Source of the DNA: Methanobacteriota archaeon
GTDB lineage: Archaea > Thermoplasmatota > E2 > JACPAO01 > JAHWKR01
Direction of reading: 5' to 3'
NCBI GenBank assembly: GCA_019347805.1
Contig: JAHWKR010000034.1
Coordinates: 1-38,465, forward strand
Length of the DNA stretch: 38,465 nt
The number at the start of each line of letters is the position of its first letter. Position 1 is the first letter of the stretch. This document shows, in pieces, positions 21,981-29,613 of this stretch. A program made the position numbers and the translations under genes. Below the pieces are notes generated by a model that was not told where the DNA came from, did not search any database, and was given only the letters and a program-made list of their open reading frames with translations.

Positions 21981-23429
21981 ATGCGTCTTTCCTCCCTGCG
22001 ACCCGTCTGGCTCGTCGGCCTCCTTGCCGCCGCTCTTCTCTCCGGCTGCATCACCGACGACCCGCCGGAACCACAGGACCTCATCGAGCCGTTCGTCGAC
22101 CCGATGGCGTTCCTGGAGGGGCACGACCATGCGGACTACGCCCAGCACGACCTGTCGTGGAACATGGACGGAGTCGGCTGGAGCGACCTCGACCGACTCC
22201 CGGTGGCCTGGGGCGAACTCGATACGCACCCCGACCACGACATCGGCCTCGTCGCCTTCGCCTGGCCGACCGCGGGTTTCGCCACCGTCGACCTCTCCGA
22301 CCCGGCCGACCCGAAGCCCCTCGACATCGTCGACCTCGGCATCGGCTATGGCGCGGACGTCAAATGGAGCCCCGACGGAGAGTGGGCGGTGCTCGCCATC
22401 CAGGCGCACTCCCACCGCGGCCTGCCGTCGGTCCCCGGTGTCGGCGGCGTGCCCGACCCGCTCGCCATGACCGCCGAGTCGGGCATCGAACTCTTCCACA
22501 TTACCGAGGAGGGGGTCATCCATGACATCGACGCCTGGACGCCGGCCCCGAACTCCGGGGTGCATATGGTCTACACGCACCGCATCGCCGACCGCGACTA
22601 CGTCTTCACCGCCTGGAACGGCCGTGGTGTCGGGGTCTTCGAACTGAAGGTCGACGACCCACCGATCGGTGCGCGTCTTGTCCCTGTCAACACGGTCCTG
22701 ATGTGGGACGAGGCCCGCGCCATCGCCGCGCCGCGGAGCGGCGGGTTCTCGGGTGCGCACGACATGACCGTCATCGACGACCCGATCCTCGACAAGCCGC
22801 TCCTCTATGTCGCCCATGGCTATGAGGGCCTCTTCGTCTTCGACCTCTCCGACCCGCACGACCCGCTCTGGCCCGACTTCCCGCTCGGTCATTGGAAGGA
22901 CACTGACAACGCCTGGTACATGCATACGGTGCAGGCGGAGGTCCTTGAAGACGGCACACGCCACATCGTGCTCGCCCCCGAGGTGTTCAGTGACGCCGAG
23001 GCCGAGGTCATCGCGCCGCTCTGGATCCTCGACGGGACCGACCTCGGAGACATCGAGCTCGTGGGGACATGGAAGAACCCGGGCGACCACGGCGCGGAAC
23101 AACTGCGCTACAGCGTCCACAACTTCCAGCTCGTCAACGGCCGCATCGCCTTGGCCCATTACCACGGAGGCGTCTGGCTTCTCGATGTGGAGACCGTGAA
23201 CGGCAACACGACCGTCACGCCCGTCGGTTACCATCTGCCGGCGAACGACCCGGGCCGCGCGATGTCGGGCATCTACCATGGCGTCTACAACATGGGCGAT
23301 GCGCCGACCGTGTGGGATGTCGTCGTGCACAAGGGCGTCGTCTGGGCCACCGACGTGAACTCGGGGCTCTATGCGATCGCCGCACCAGGCTGGAACCCGG
23401 GCGACGGCGCCATCCAGAGCCTCGGATAG
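21981..23429 (+). CDS. LVIVD-type beta-propeller lipoprotein
   Basis: A 482-residue exported protein. The N-terminus MRLSSLRPVWLVGLLAAALL followed by SGC gives a lipobox with the lipidated Cys near residue 23. The body contains repeated blade-like units in which a strand leads into VDLSDPADPKPLDIVDL or FDLSDPHDPLWPD, the hallmark of the LVIVD repeat (a six- or seven-bladed propeller related to choice-of-anchor proteins). There are many His and Asp residues (GHDHADYAQHD, HPDHD, HSHRG) that could bind metal. No catalytic motif is clear, so the role could be adhesion, ligand binding or a surface hydrolase. It has its own leaderless promoter. The downstream transporter gene starts 67 bases later and may be cotranscribed. 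Confidence 0.82.
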   Translation: MRLSSLRPVWLVGLLAAALLSGCITDDPPEPQDLIEPFVDPMAFLEGHDHADYAQHDLSWNMDGVGWSDLDRLPVAWGELDTHPDHDIGLVAFAWPTAGFATVDLSDPADPKPLDIVDLGIGYGADVKWSPDGEWAVLAIQAHSHRGLPSVPGVGGVPDPLAMTAESGIELFHITEEGVIHDIDAWTPAPNSGVHMVYTHRIADRDYVFTAWNGRGVGVFELKVDDPPIGARLVPVNTVLMWDEARAIAAPRSGGFSGAHDMTVIDDPILDKPLLYVAHGYEGLFVFDLSDPHDPLWPDFPLGHWKDTDNAWYMHTVQAEVLEDGTRHIVLAPEVFSDAEAEVIAPLWILDGTDLGDIELVGTWKNPGDHGAEQLRYSVHNFQLVNGRIALAHYHGGVWLLDVETVNGNTTVTPVGYHLPANDPGRAMSGIYHGVYNMGDAPTVWDVVVHKGVVWATDVNSGLYAIAAPGWNPGDGAIQSLG

Positions 23430-23496
23430 CGCGCATGACCGGCACCCGGACCCGAAGGTCCATGAGCTGGAGACCCTCACGCCGGCTGGACGCCCG

Positions 23497-24417
23497 ATGA
23501 CCTCCGACCGATGGATCCGGTTCGCCCTCCCTGCGCTCCTCCTGGGCGCGGTCGGCATCGGTCTAGCGCCGCTTTTCGTCCGGGTCTCCGAGGTGGGCCT
23601 GGTGGCGACGGCTTTCTGGCGGCTCTTTTTCGCCCTGCCGCTCTTGTTCCTTTATTTCCACAACTCTCCACTTCCAGAGGCGCCCCGTCGGGCCCCGTCG
23701 TCTTTGCGCGACCATCTGCTCATCGCCATGTCGGGGGTCTTCTTCGGCATCGACCTGGCGCTCTGGCATGGCTCGATCCATTTCACGTCGGTCGCGAACG
23801 CCACCATCCTGACGAATTTCGCCCCCATCTTCGTGACGATCTACGCGTTCGTCGCCGGCGAGCGTTTCCGACCGCTTTTTCTGGTCGGGCTCGCCACCGC
23901 CCTTGGTGGCTCGACGCTCCTGGTCGGCTCGAGTCTCGAGGTCGACCGCCACCATGTCTTCGGTGACGCGCTCGGCTTCACATCGGCGATCTTCTATGGT
24001 GCCTACCTGTTCGCGGTCTCGCGGTTGCGGCGCACGTTCACCGCCGGCGCGGTGATGGCGTGGGGCGGCGTCGGGGCCGCCACGGTCCTCTTCGTCGTGG
24101 CGGTCGCCGCAGGGGATGTCCTTCTCGCGTCGACGCTCGTGGGGTGGGGACTCCTCCTCGGCCTCGCGCTCGTCTCCCAGGTCGGAGGCCAGGGGCTCAT
24201 CACCTATGCCTTGGCGCATCTTCCGGCCGCCTTCTCGTCGGTGGCGCTCCTCATGCAGCCGGCGGTCGCCGCGGCGGCGGCGTGGTTGGTACTCGACGAA
24301 CCGCTCGGCCTGGTGCAGGGGGTCGGTGCGGCCATCGTTCTTCTCGGCATCGTCCTGGCTCGCCAGGGGAGCCGCAAGGTCCCGGTCCCGGAACCGCAGT
24401 TGGCGGATCTTCCTTAG
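23497..24417 (+). CDS. EamA/DMT-family transporter
   Basis: A 306-residue protein with ten predicted transmembrane helices arranged as two EamA repeats of five. The first repeat includes GVGIGLAPLFVRVSEVG-like helix 1 and the segment ANATILTNFAPIFVTIYAFVAGE, and the second ends in FSSVALLMQPAVAAAAAWLVLDEPL, the typical end-of-repeat motif with a Glu before Pro. Substrates in this superfamily are amino acids, nucleosides or other metabolites and cannot be read from sequence. I chose the ATG at 23497 because it directly precedes helix 1; longer in-frame extensions are hydrophilic. The stop codon is part of the palindromic operator for the toxin-antitoxin genes downstream. Confidence 0.9.
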   Translation: MTSDRWIRFALPALLLGAVGIGLAPLFVRVSEVGLVATAFWRLFFALPLLFLYFHNSPLPEAPRRAPSSLRDHLLIAMSGVFFGIDLALWHGSIHFTSVANATILTNFAPIFVTIYAFVAGERFRPLFLVGLATALGGSTLLVGSSLEVDRHHVFGDALGFTSAIFYGAYLFAVSRLRRTFTAGAVMAWGGVGAATVLFVVAVAAGDVLLASTLVGWGLLLGLALVSQVGGQGLITYALAHLPAAFSSVALLMQPAVAAAAAWLVLDEPLGLVQGVGAAIVLLGIVLARQGSRKVPVPEPQLADLP

Positions 24418-24437
24418 TAAGGAATTCCTTACCTAAG
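24413..24437 (+). promoter_or_regulatory. Palindromic operator of the MazEF-type operon
   Basis: GTAAGGAATTCCTTAC (24417-24432) is a perfect 16-base palindrome, flanked by CTTA on the left and, after one extra base, TAAG on the right. It begins inside the stop codon of the transporter gene and ends next to the TATA-like box. A further half-site-like GGTAAGG lies at 24448-24454, downstream of the TATA box. AbrB-fold antitoxins usually repress their own operon by binding such palindromes, so autoregulation is likely. Confidence 0.65.
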
Positions 24438-24438
24438 T

Positions 24439-24446
24439 GATAAATA
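24439..24446 (+). promoter_or_regulatory. TATA-like promoter of the MazEF-type operon
   Basis: GATAAATA lies 23-30 bases before the GTG at 24469 and is sandwiched between the palindrome and a half-site, so a bound repressor would occlude it. Confidence 0.65.
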
Positions 24447-24468
24447 GGTAAGGAGACCATCCTCCATC

Positions 24469-24720
24469 GTGCAAGTCCAGACCGCACGCCTTTCCTCCAA
24501 AGGACAGATCACACTGCCCATTGAGATCCTGCGCGCGTTGAACGCCGGCAAAGGCACGGAATTCCTCGTCGTGCAGGAGGATGACCGCATCGTGCTCGTC
24601 AAGGCCGATTCAGTTGGCCGGAAGATCGTCGACGAGCTGGCCGAATTTTCCGCGCTGGGAGAAGGCGCGTTCCGAGACCTCTGGGACAACGATGCGGACG
24701 CGATATGGGACGAGGCGTAA
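24469..24720 (+). CDS. AbrB/MazE-type antitoxin
   Basis: An 83-residue protein. Residues 5-47 are a swapped-hairpin AbrB DNA-binding domain: ARLSSKGQITLPIEILRALNAGKGTEFLVV and then DDRIVLVKAD. The C-terminal 35 residues are acidic (DLWDNDADAIWDEA) and would wrap the toxin, as in MazE. The start is GTG, set by the leaderless promoter. The toxin gene follows three bases after its stop. Together with the palindromic operator this fits a self-repressing toxin-antitoxin module. Confidence 0.9.
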   Translation: MQVQTARLSSKGQITLPIEILRALNAGKGTEFLVVQEDDRIVLVKADSVGRKIVDELAEFSALGEGAFRDLWDNDADAIWDEA

Positions 24721-24723
24721 ACG

Positions 24724-25077
24724 ATGCAAAGCGGCCATGGACTCAAGGCGGGCGACATCGTCCTCGTCCCGTTCCCCTACACGGACCAGACCGCGAGGAA
24801 GACCCGCCCGGCTATGGTCTTGAGTGATGTCACCTACAACCGGAAAGGGCGGGACGTGATCGTTCTGGGCATGACCTCGAACCTGGAGAATTCCTCCCAT
24901 AGTGTGCTCGTCCAAGGTCCCGACCTCGCATCCGGCTCCCTGATCGCGCCGACCCGCGTCAAGGCCGATAAAGTGCTCACGATCCATCAGTCGTTGGTAC
25001 GAAAGCAGGTCGGAACGATCAAACCCACGATCCTTGACCAGGTCCTGAAGGAATTTCTGGCATTGCTGCCGAACTGA
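24724..25077 (+). CDS. MazF/PemK-type endoribonuclease toxin
   Basis: A 117-residue protein with the CcdB/MazF fold. The start region KAGDIVLVPFPYTDQTARKTRPAMVLSD contains the conserved Arg and Pro of the family, and a later strand DVIVLGMTS with a following Ser lies near the second active-site position. Such toxins cut mRNA at short sequences and are held inactive by the acidic tail of the antitoxin. Length is normal (about 110-120). It ends eight bases before the stop of the convergent sensor kinase gene. The module may be of recent arrival, since such pairs move often, but base composition here is only slightly lower in GC than neighbours. Confidence 0.92.
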   Translation: MQSGHGLKAGDIVLVPFPYTDQTARKTRPAMVLSDVTYNRKGRDVIVLGMTSNLENSSHSVLVQGPDLASGSLIAPTRVKADKVLTIHQSLVRKQVGTIKPTILDQVLKEFLALLPN

Positions 25078-25085
25078 GTCCGTCG

Positions 25086-26828
25086 TCACCTGCTTGGCCG
25101 CACCGCGACCCGCTCCGCGCACGCTGCCGGCTCCTTCCCTGTCTCCGCTCCGAGCGTGAAATAGAAGGTCGCCCCTTCTCCGGGTCGCGATTCGGCCCAG
25201 ATCTTCCCGCCGTGGGCCTCGACGATGCGCTTGGCGGTGGCGAGCCCGATGCCGCTGCCCTTCTCCGCCCCACCCAGTTGGTGGAACGGACGGAACAGCA
25301 GGTCCCCTTCCATCGCGGAATCGAAGCCGGGGCCGTTGTCGCGGACGAAATAGACCCCATCGCCGCGCCGGCCGAAGGCGATCGTCGCATCGGGCCTCCC
25401 GGCGGTGTATTTCCAGGCGTTGCCGAGCAGGTTGTTGAGGAGCGATTCGGTGAGGACCGGGTCGGCATCGACGACGAGATCGGGTTGGATCTGCCCGTCC
25501 ACCTCGGACTCCGAAGAGGCTTGGAGGTCGTGCAGGACCTGTCGCGCCTGTGCGCTGAGGTCGATGTCGGGATGACGCGAGACCTCGGTGGCGGCCTTGC
25601 TGAACGCAAGGATCCCGTCGATGAAGCGGTCCATGCGCGCCACCTGCTTGACCAATCCGGAGGTGTCGACCCCTTCCGTCTTGTTGTTGATGATGGCGGC
25701 CTGCATCCGTAGGACGGCGAGCGGTTGTTTGAGGTCGTGGCTGACCGTGTAGGCGAACGATTCCAGGCGCTGCCGGGCCGCGTCCAGGTCGTGTGTCCGC
25801 TCGGCCACCCTTGCTTCGAGCCTGTCGTTGACGCTCCGCACCTCTTCCTCGGCCGCACGCCGGAGCGCGACGTCGTCACGCAGCCTTCGGTTGACGTCCC
25901 TCAGTTCACGGGTCTTCGCGCGGACGGTGCGTTTGAGCGACAGCGCCCATGCGGAGGAGACGACAAGGACCACAAGGACGACGAGGAGCGTGTTGCGGGC
26001 GAACGGGGAGAAGACCGCCGTGTGTTCGCCTTCCCGTTCCCGGACCCCGAGGTCGTAGCCGGTCCAATACTCGAACACGGCCGTCTCTTCCCCCGGAGGG
26101 ATGCTCGCCATCCCCTTCTTCATGATGGAGAGCAGGATGTCGTTCCCATCCGGCACGCCCCAGTTGGCGGCCGAATAATACTCGGGGGTCCCGAGGATGC
26201 GGATGTTGGTGAAGGAGAGTTGTCGGATGTAGTAGCCGGCGACCGGGACGTTCTCGAAGAACGCCTCGACCTGGCCGGTCGAGAGCGCTTCCAGTCCGCT
26301 CACCATGTCGCTGACAGGCACGAGTTCCAGGTCGGGCCGGTTCTCCGCCAGCCACCCTCCTGCGGCATAATCCTGGATCACCGCGACCCGCTTTCCCGCG
26401 AGCCCCCCGGAGTCGGTGTAGGGGCTGTCGCTGCGGACATAGAACACCTCCCCCACTTCCATGTAGGGTGCGGTGAAATCCATGTAGGCCTCCCGCTCTT
26501 CCGTCTGAGCGAGAGAACCGAGAAGGTCCACCTCACCGGCCCTCATCGCCTCCAGGATGACCGTCCAGTTGGGGTAGAGGACCACCTCGAACTCGATGTC
26601 GAGATTGCGGCTGATGCGGTTGAGGAGGTCTATGTTGATCCCCTGGACCACGCCGGTCTCGTTGACCGATTCGAACGGGGGATAATCCGGATCGGGCGCG
26701 AACCGGATGGGGCCGTGGGCATCGAGCCAGGCGCGTTCGTCCGCCGTGAGCGTGTGGTCGCCGTCCGCCTGCACGTTCACCGCGAGGAGGGCCCCGACAA
26801 GAAGGAGGACGCCGAGGGGGCGAAGCAC
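25086..26828 (-). CDS. Sensor histidine kinase with extracytoplasmic solute-binding domain
   Basis: A 580-residue two-component sensor. It has a signal peptide (about residues 1-22), a type 3 solute-binding domain (about 35-265, starting IRFAPDPDYPPFESV), a transmembrane helix at about 279-298, a coiled-coil linker, a HisKA domain with the phosphoacceptor in TVSHDLKQPL (His 364) and an ATPase domain with N-box LLNNLLGNAWKYT, G1 DNGPGF and G2 GSGIGLATAKR. It probably senses an amino acid or similar small molecule outside the cell. The GTG at 26828 is chosen because a TATA-like box lies 25-32 bases upstream and the signal peptide then sits at the very N-terminus; an in-frame ATG at 26963 would add 45 basic residues. 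No response regulator lies in the window. Confidence 0.93.
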   Translation of the reverse strand: MLRPLGVLLLVGALLAVNVQADGDHTLTADERAWLDAHGPIRFAPDPDYPPFESVNETGVVQGINIDLLNRISRNLDIEFEVVLYPNWTVILEAMRAGEVDLLGSLAQTEEREAYMDFTAPYMEVGEVFYVRSDSPYTDSGGLAGKRVAVIQDYAAGGWLAENRPDLELVPVSDMVSGLEALSTGQVEAFFENVPVAGYYIRQLSFTNIRILGTPEYYSAANWGVPDGNDILLSIMKKGMASIPPGEETAVFEYWTGYDLGVREREGEHTAVFSPFARNTLLVVLVVLVVSSAWALSLKRTVRAKTRELRDVNRRLRDDVALRRAAEEEVRSVNDRLEARVAERTHDLDAARQRLESFAYTVSHDLKQPLAVLRMQAAIINNKTEGVDTSGLVKQVARMDRFIDGILAFSKAATEVSRHPDIDLSAQARQVLHDLQASSESEVDGQIQPDLVVDADPVLTESLLNNLLGNAWKYTAGRPDATIAFGRRGDGVYFVRDNGPGFDSAMEGDLLFRPFHQLGGAEKGSGIGLATAKRIVEAHGGKIWAESRPGEGATFYFTLGAETGKEPAACAERVAVRPSR

Positions 26829-26852
26829 GGCCGTTTTTCGTCTTCCGGGGTT

Positions 26853-26860
26853 GATATACG
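26853..26860 (-). promoter_or_regulatory. TATA-like promoter of the sensor kinase
   Basis: The minus strand reads CGTATATC, 25-32 bases before the GTG at 26828, consistent with a leaderless mRNA. It decides the start of this gene. Confidence 0.6.
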
Positions 26861-27014
26861 TGAGCCCAACGACAGCGCTGGCCCTTCCCCCATGCCGGCC
26901 TTTGTGGCCGGTCCTGCCCGTCGCCCTTTTCTGGACTCGCTCTTTCGATCGCGTCGCCGACACCCGCGCTGTGCCGCTCCCCCTCCCGAAGCAGGTCCTT
27001 CTCTACATAACGCT

Positions 27015-27021
27015 CATATAG
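27015..27021 (+). promoter_or_regulatory. TATA box of rpl10e
   Basis: CATATAG, preceded by a second TATA-like CTACATAAC (27003-27011), would start a leader of about 60 bases that carries GGAGGTG at 27089-27095. Between this box and the kinase promoter (26861-27000) I see only a small hairpin CCGGCC/GGCCGG at 26895-26911. Confidence 0.55.
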
Positions 27022-27101
27022 GGGTCCCGATTAGAGCGGTTGCCCCGGCGCCCCTTTTCCAGGTCGTTCCCTGGAGGAGAGTGCCGTGGAGGTGCCTTCC
27101 G

Positions 27102-27659
27102 ATGGCCCGTAAGCCGAACTCGATGTACCGTTACATCACGCAGCATGCCAACACCCGGCGCGAGTACATGGGCGGCGTCCCGATGTCCCGCATCCAGCAG
27201 TACGAATCCGGGGAGCGGACGGGCACGTTCGAGGTCTCGCTGACGCTCGTCGCCGAAGAGCGCTGCCAGATCCGCCACACCGCCATGGAGTCGGCGCGTA
27301 TCTCCGCCACCCGCTACCTTGAGAAGAAGAGCGGCAAGGGCGGCTTCCACATCAAGTTCCGCATCTTCCCGCACCACGTGCTCCGGGAGAACAAGCAGGC
27401 CACCGGCGCCGGTGCCGACCGTGTCTCCCAGGGGATGCGCCAGGCGTTCGGCAAACCGGTCGGCACGGCCGCCCGTGTCGAGTCCGGCCAGGCCCTCATC
27501 ACGGTGCGTGTCAACGCGCGCAACATCATCGATGCCCGCGACGCGCTCCGGAAGTCGGCGTTCAAGTTCCCGACGCCGTGCACCATCCGCGTCGACCAGG
27601 GCGCCGATGTCGTCGAGAAGGCGCTCACCGGCGCCAAGATCGGCGGCGCGAAGAGCTGA
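27102..27659 (+). CDS. rpl10e: Large ribosomal subunit protein L10e
   Basis: A 185-residue protein of the L10e/uL16 family, which sits near the peptidyl-transferase and elongation-factor sites. The start MARKPNSMYRYITQHANTRR, with REYMGGVPMSRI and the later KGGFHIKFRIFPHHVLRENK, fits the archaeal/eukaryotic group, including the long internal loop near GAGADRVSQGMRQAFGKPVGTAARV. Length fits. GGAGGTG lies six bases upstream of the ATG, matching the 3' end of 16S rRNA. It is the first gene of a rightward run that continues with the MfnA-type decarboxylase, after a 45-base gap. Confidence 0.96.
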   Translation: MARKPNSMYRYITQHANTRREYMGGVPMSRIQQYESGERTGTFEVSLTLVAEERCQIRHTAMESARISATRYLEKKSGKGGFHIKFRIFPHHVLRENKQATGAGADRVSQGMRQAFGKPVGTAARVESGQALITVRVNARNIIDARDALRKSAFKFPTPCTIRVDQGADVVEKALTGAKIGGAKS

Positions 27660-27704
27660 TCGTCCGCTCCTCATCCATCTCCTTCTCCCACCCTTGGTGA
27701 TCTT

Positions 27705-28895
27705 GTGAACGAGAAGGGTCTCCCGCTGGTGCGCGTCCTCGACGCTCTCCGGGACGCCCGATCCGAGGATTTTTCGTACAGCGAGAGCGAGGTCCTTGGG
27801 TCGATGTGCACCGCCCCTCACGAGGTGGCGCGTGAGGCCGCGCGGCTCTTCGAGGAGACGAACCTCGGCGACCCGGGCCATTTTCCGGGCCTCCGGCGGC
27901 TCGAATCGGAATACCTCGACATGCTCCTCGAACTGGTGAGCGCGCCCGAGGGCGCGACCGGGTTGTTCCTCTCGGGCGGGACAGAGGGCAACGTCATCGC
28001 CTGCGCCGCCGCTCGCGCCCGCTTCCGCGCCCGGCGCGGCAAGGGACCGGGAAGCGTCCCCAACGTGGTGGTGAGCGAAGAGGCGCACTTCAGCTTCGAC
28101 AAGGCCGCACGGCTCCTCGACCTGGAGCTGCGGCGCGTACCGGTGGACGAGGAACGCCGCATCGACCTTGCGGCGGCCGAGGCGGCGGTCGACGACGACA
28201 CCTGCCTCATCGTCGCCATCACGGGCACCACCGAGTATGGCGCCATCGACCCGGTGGAGCGGCTCGGGGCGCTCGCCACGACGCACGATCTCCCGCTCCA
28301 TGTCGATGCCGCGCTCGGCGGCTTCATCCTTCCGTTCCTGCCGGCCGCCGGCCGCGCTCCGATCCCCTGGGACATGGCGGTCGAAGGGGTCGCCTCCATC
28401 ACCATGGACCCGCACAAGATGGGCCAGAGCACCATTCCGGGTGGCAGTCTCCTCGTGCGCGACCCGGCCTACCTGGAGCCGCTCCTCATCGAGACTCCCT
28501 ATGTCACCACGAAGGCGCAGGCCGGGGTGCTCGGCACGAGACCCGGCGCGGGTGTCGCGGCGGCGTGGGCGGTCGCCCGCCATCTCGGACGGGAGGGCTA
28601 CCATGCGCTTGTCACCCGCTGCCTCGAGACGACGGACCGTTTCCGGCGGCTTTGCGAGAGAAATGGGCTGAACGTGACCGGCGGGCCTTTGAACGTCCTC
28701 CTGGTACACACCTCGGACCCGGCCGCGGTGCAAGAGGATCTCTCCAAGCGCGGCTGGCGTGTCAACACGGTGCCCAGACTCGGCGCGGTCCGCATCGTCG
28801 TCATGCCGCACGTGACCGAGGAGGCGCTTGGACGCTTCCTGCCGGAGCTCGTCGCGGCGGTCGCGCCTCTGCCCCCGAACAAGGTGACCTCGTGA
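27705..28895 (+). CDS. mfnA: Tyrosine/aspartate decarboxylase, MfnA type
   Basis: A 396-residue group II PLP decarboxylase. The Schiff-base Lys lies in SITMDPHKMGQST (about 238), the PLP-ring-stacking His in EEAHFSFDKAA (about 128), the phosphate-binding loop in LSGGTEGNVIA and the Asp binding the ring nitrogen in HVDAALGGF. In methanogens MfnA makes tyramine for methanofuran; in other archaea the same family decarboxylates aspartate to beta-alanine for coenzyme A. There is no methanogenesis gene in the window, so the aspartate role is a reasonable guess. The GTG start has GGTGATC six bases upstream, a perfect ribosome-binding match. The stop overlaps the next gene as GTGA. Confidence 0.92.
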   Translation: MNEKGLPLVRVLDALRDARSEDFSYSESEVLGSMCTAPHEVAREAARLFEETNLGDPGHFPGLRRLESEYLDMLLELVSAPEGATGLFLSGGTEGNVIACAAARARFRARRGKGPGSVPNVVVSEEAHFSFDKAARLLDLELRRVPVDEERRIDLAAAEAAVDDDTCLIVAITGTTEYGAIDPVERLGALATTHDLPLHVDAALGGFILPFLPAAGRAPIPWDMAVEGVASITMDPHKMGQSTIPGGSLLVRDPAYLEPLLIETPYVTTKAQAGVLGTRPGAGVAAAWAVARHLGREGYHALVTRCLETTDRFRRLCERNGLNVTGGPLNVLLVHTSDPAAVQEDLSKRGWRVNTVPRLGAVRIVVMPHVTEEALGRFLPELVAAVAPLPPNKVTS

Positions 28896-29554
28896 ACCCC
28901 CCGCCAGTCTCCCTGGACGTCGCCCCGAAGGAGGCCGACCCGGCCATGGTCTATCCACAACTCGTCCGCTCCCTCGTCGGGGTGCCCATCATGCCGCGCG
29001 GCGACTACGACTATTTCGTGCACCCGCTCGCCGACGGCATCCCGCTTGTCCGGCCCAACCTGGTCCGGGAGGCCGCCAAGGGACTCGCGACCCACCTGGG
29101 CCCGGTCCTTGATGATATCAAGAAGTTGGTCACCGCCGAGGCCATGGGACTGCCCCTCGTCACCGCGCTCGGCCTCGAGACCGGCCTTCCCTACGTCGTC
29201 GCACGCAAGCGCTCCTATGGTCTTCCCGGAGAACAGGCGCTCCACCAGACCACCGGCTACAGCGCAGGGACGCTCTGGTTGAACGGCATCGAACCGGGGG
29301 ACCGTGTCGCCATCGTCGATGATGTCATCTCGACCGGCGGTACGTTGCGTGCGCTCGTCGACGGCATCCGGAACCGTGAAGCGGAGGTCCTCTCCATCGT
29401 CTCGGTCTTCTCCAAGGACTCCGATCTGGACTCCATGGCCGACGCGTTGGGCTGCCCGGTCTCCGCCCTCGTCTCCTGCCGGGTCGTCCCGGACGGCGAC
29501 GGCAAGCGCGTCGAGGTGCTCGGCATCGATGTCGGCCAACCGCCGCGCTCCTGA
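28892..29554 (+). CDS. hpt: Hypoxanthine/purine phosphoribosyltransferase, archaeal type
   Basis: A 220-residue type I PRTase. The segments VPIMPRGDYDYFVHPLADGIP, TAEAMGLPLVTALGLETGLPYVVARKRSYGLPGE and the PRPP loop VAIVDDVISTGGTL (139-152) match the archaeal hypoxanthine/guanine PRTase group, which resembles adenine PRTase and is distinct from bacterial Hpt. It transfers ribose phosphate from PRPP to a free purine base for salvage. The first 20 residues are an extension; an in-frame ATG at 28946 would remove most of it. The GTG start at 28892 overlaps the decarboxylase stop as GTGA, so the two are translationally coupled. The exact base is not certain. Confidence 0.92.
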   Translation: MNPPPVSLDVAPKEADPAMVYPQLVRSLVGVPIMPRGDYDYFVHPLADGIPLVRPNLVREAAKGLATHLGPVLDDIKKLVTAEAMGLPLVTALGLETGLPYVVARKRSYGLPGEQALHQTTGYSAGTLWLNGIEPGDRVAIVDDVISTGGTLRALVDGIRNREAEVLSIVSVFSKDSDLDSMADALGCPVSALVSCRVVPDGDGKRVEVLGIDVGQPPRS

Positions 29555-29580
29555 CGGGAGAACGACCGCCGCTGACTGAA

Positions 29581-29588
29581 CCTTTATC
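29581..29588 (+). promoter_or_regulatory. TATA-like promoter of dph2
   Basis: CCTTTATC lies 26-33 bases before the ATG at 29614, consistent with a leaderless mRNA and with that start. Confidence 0.6.
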
Positions 29589-29613
29589 AACACCGTTCCC
29601 TCAGGCCGCCCTG

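Noticed and set aside
26829..26963. Longer N-terminus for the sensor kinase from the ATG at 26963
   Set aside because: The added 45 residues are basic and bury the signal peptide, and a TATA-like box lies within that segment.
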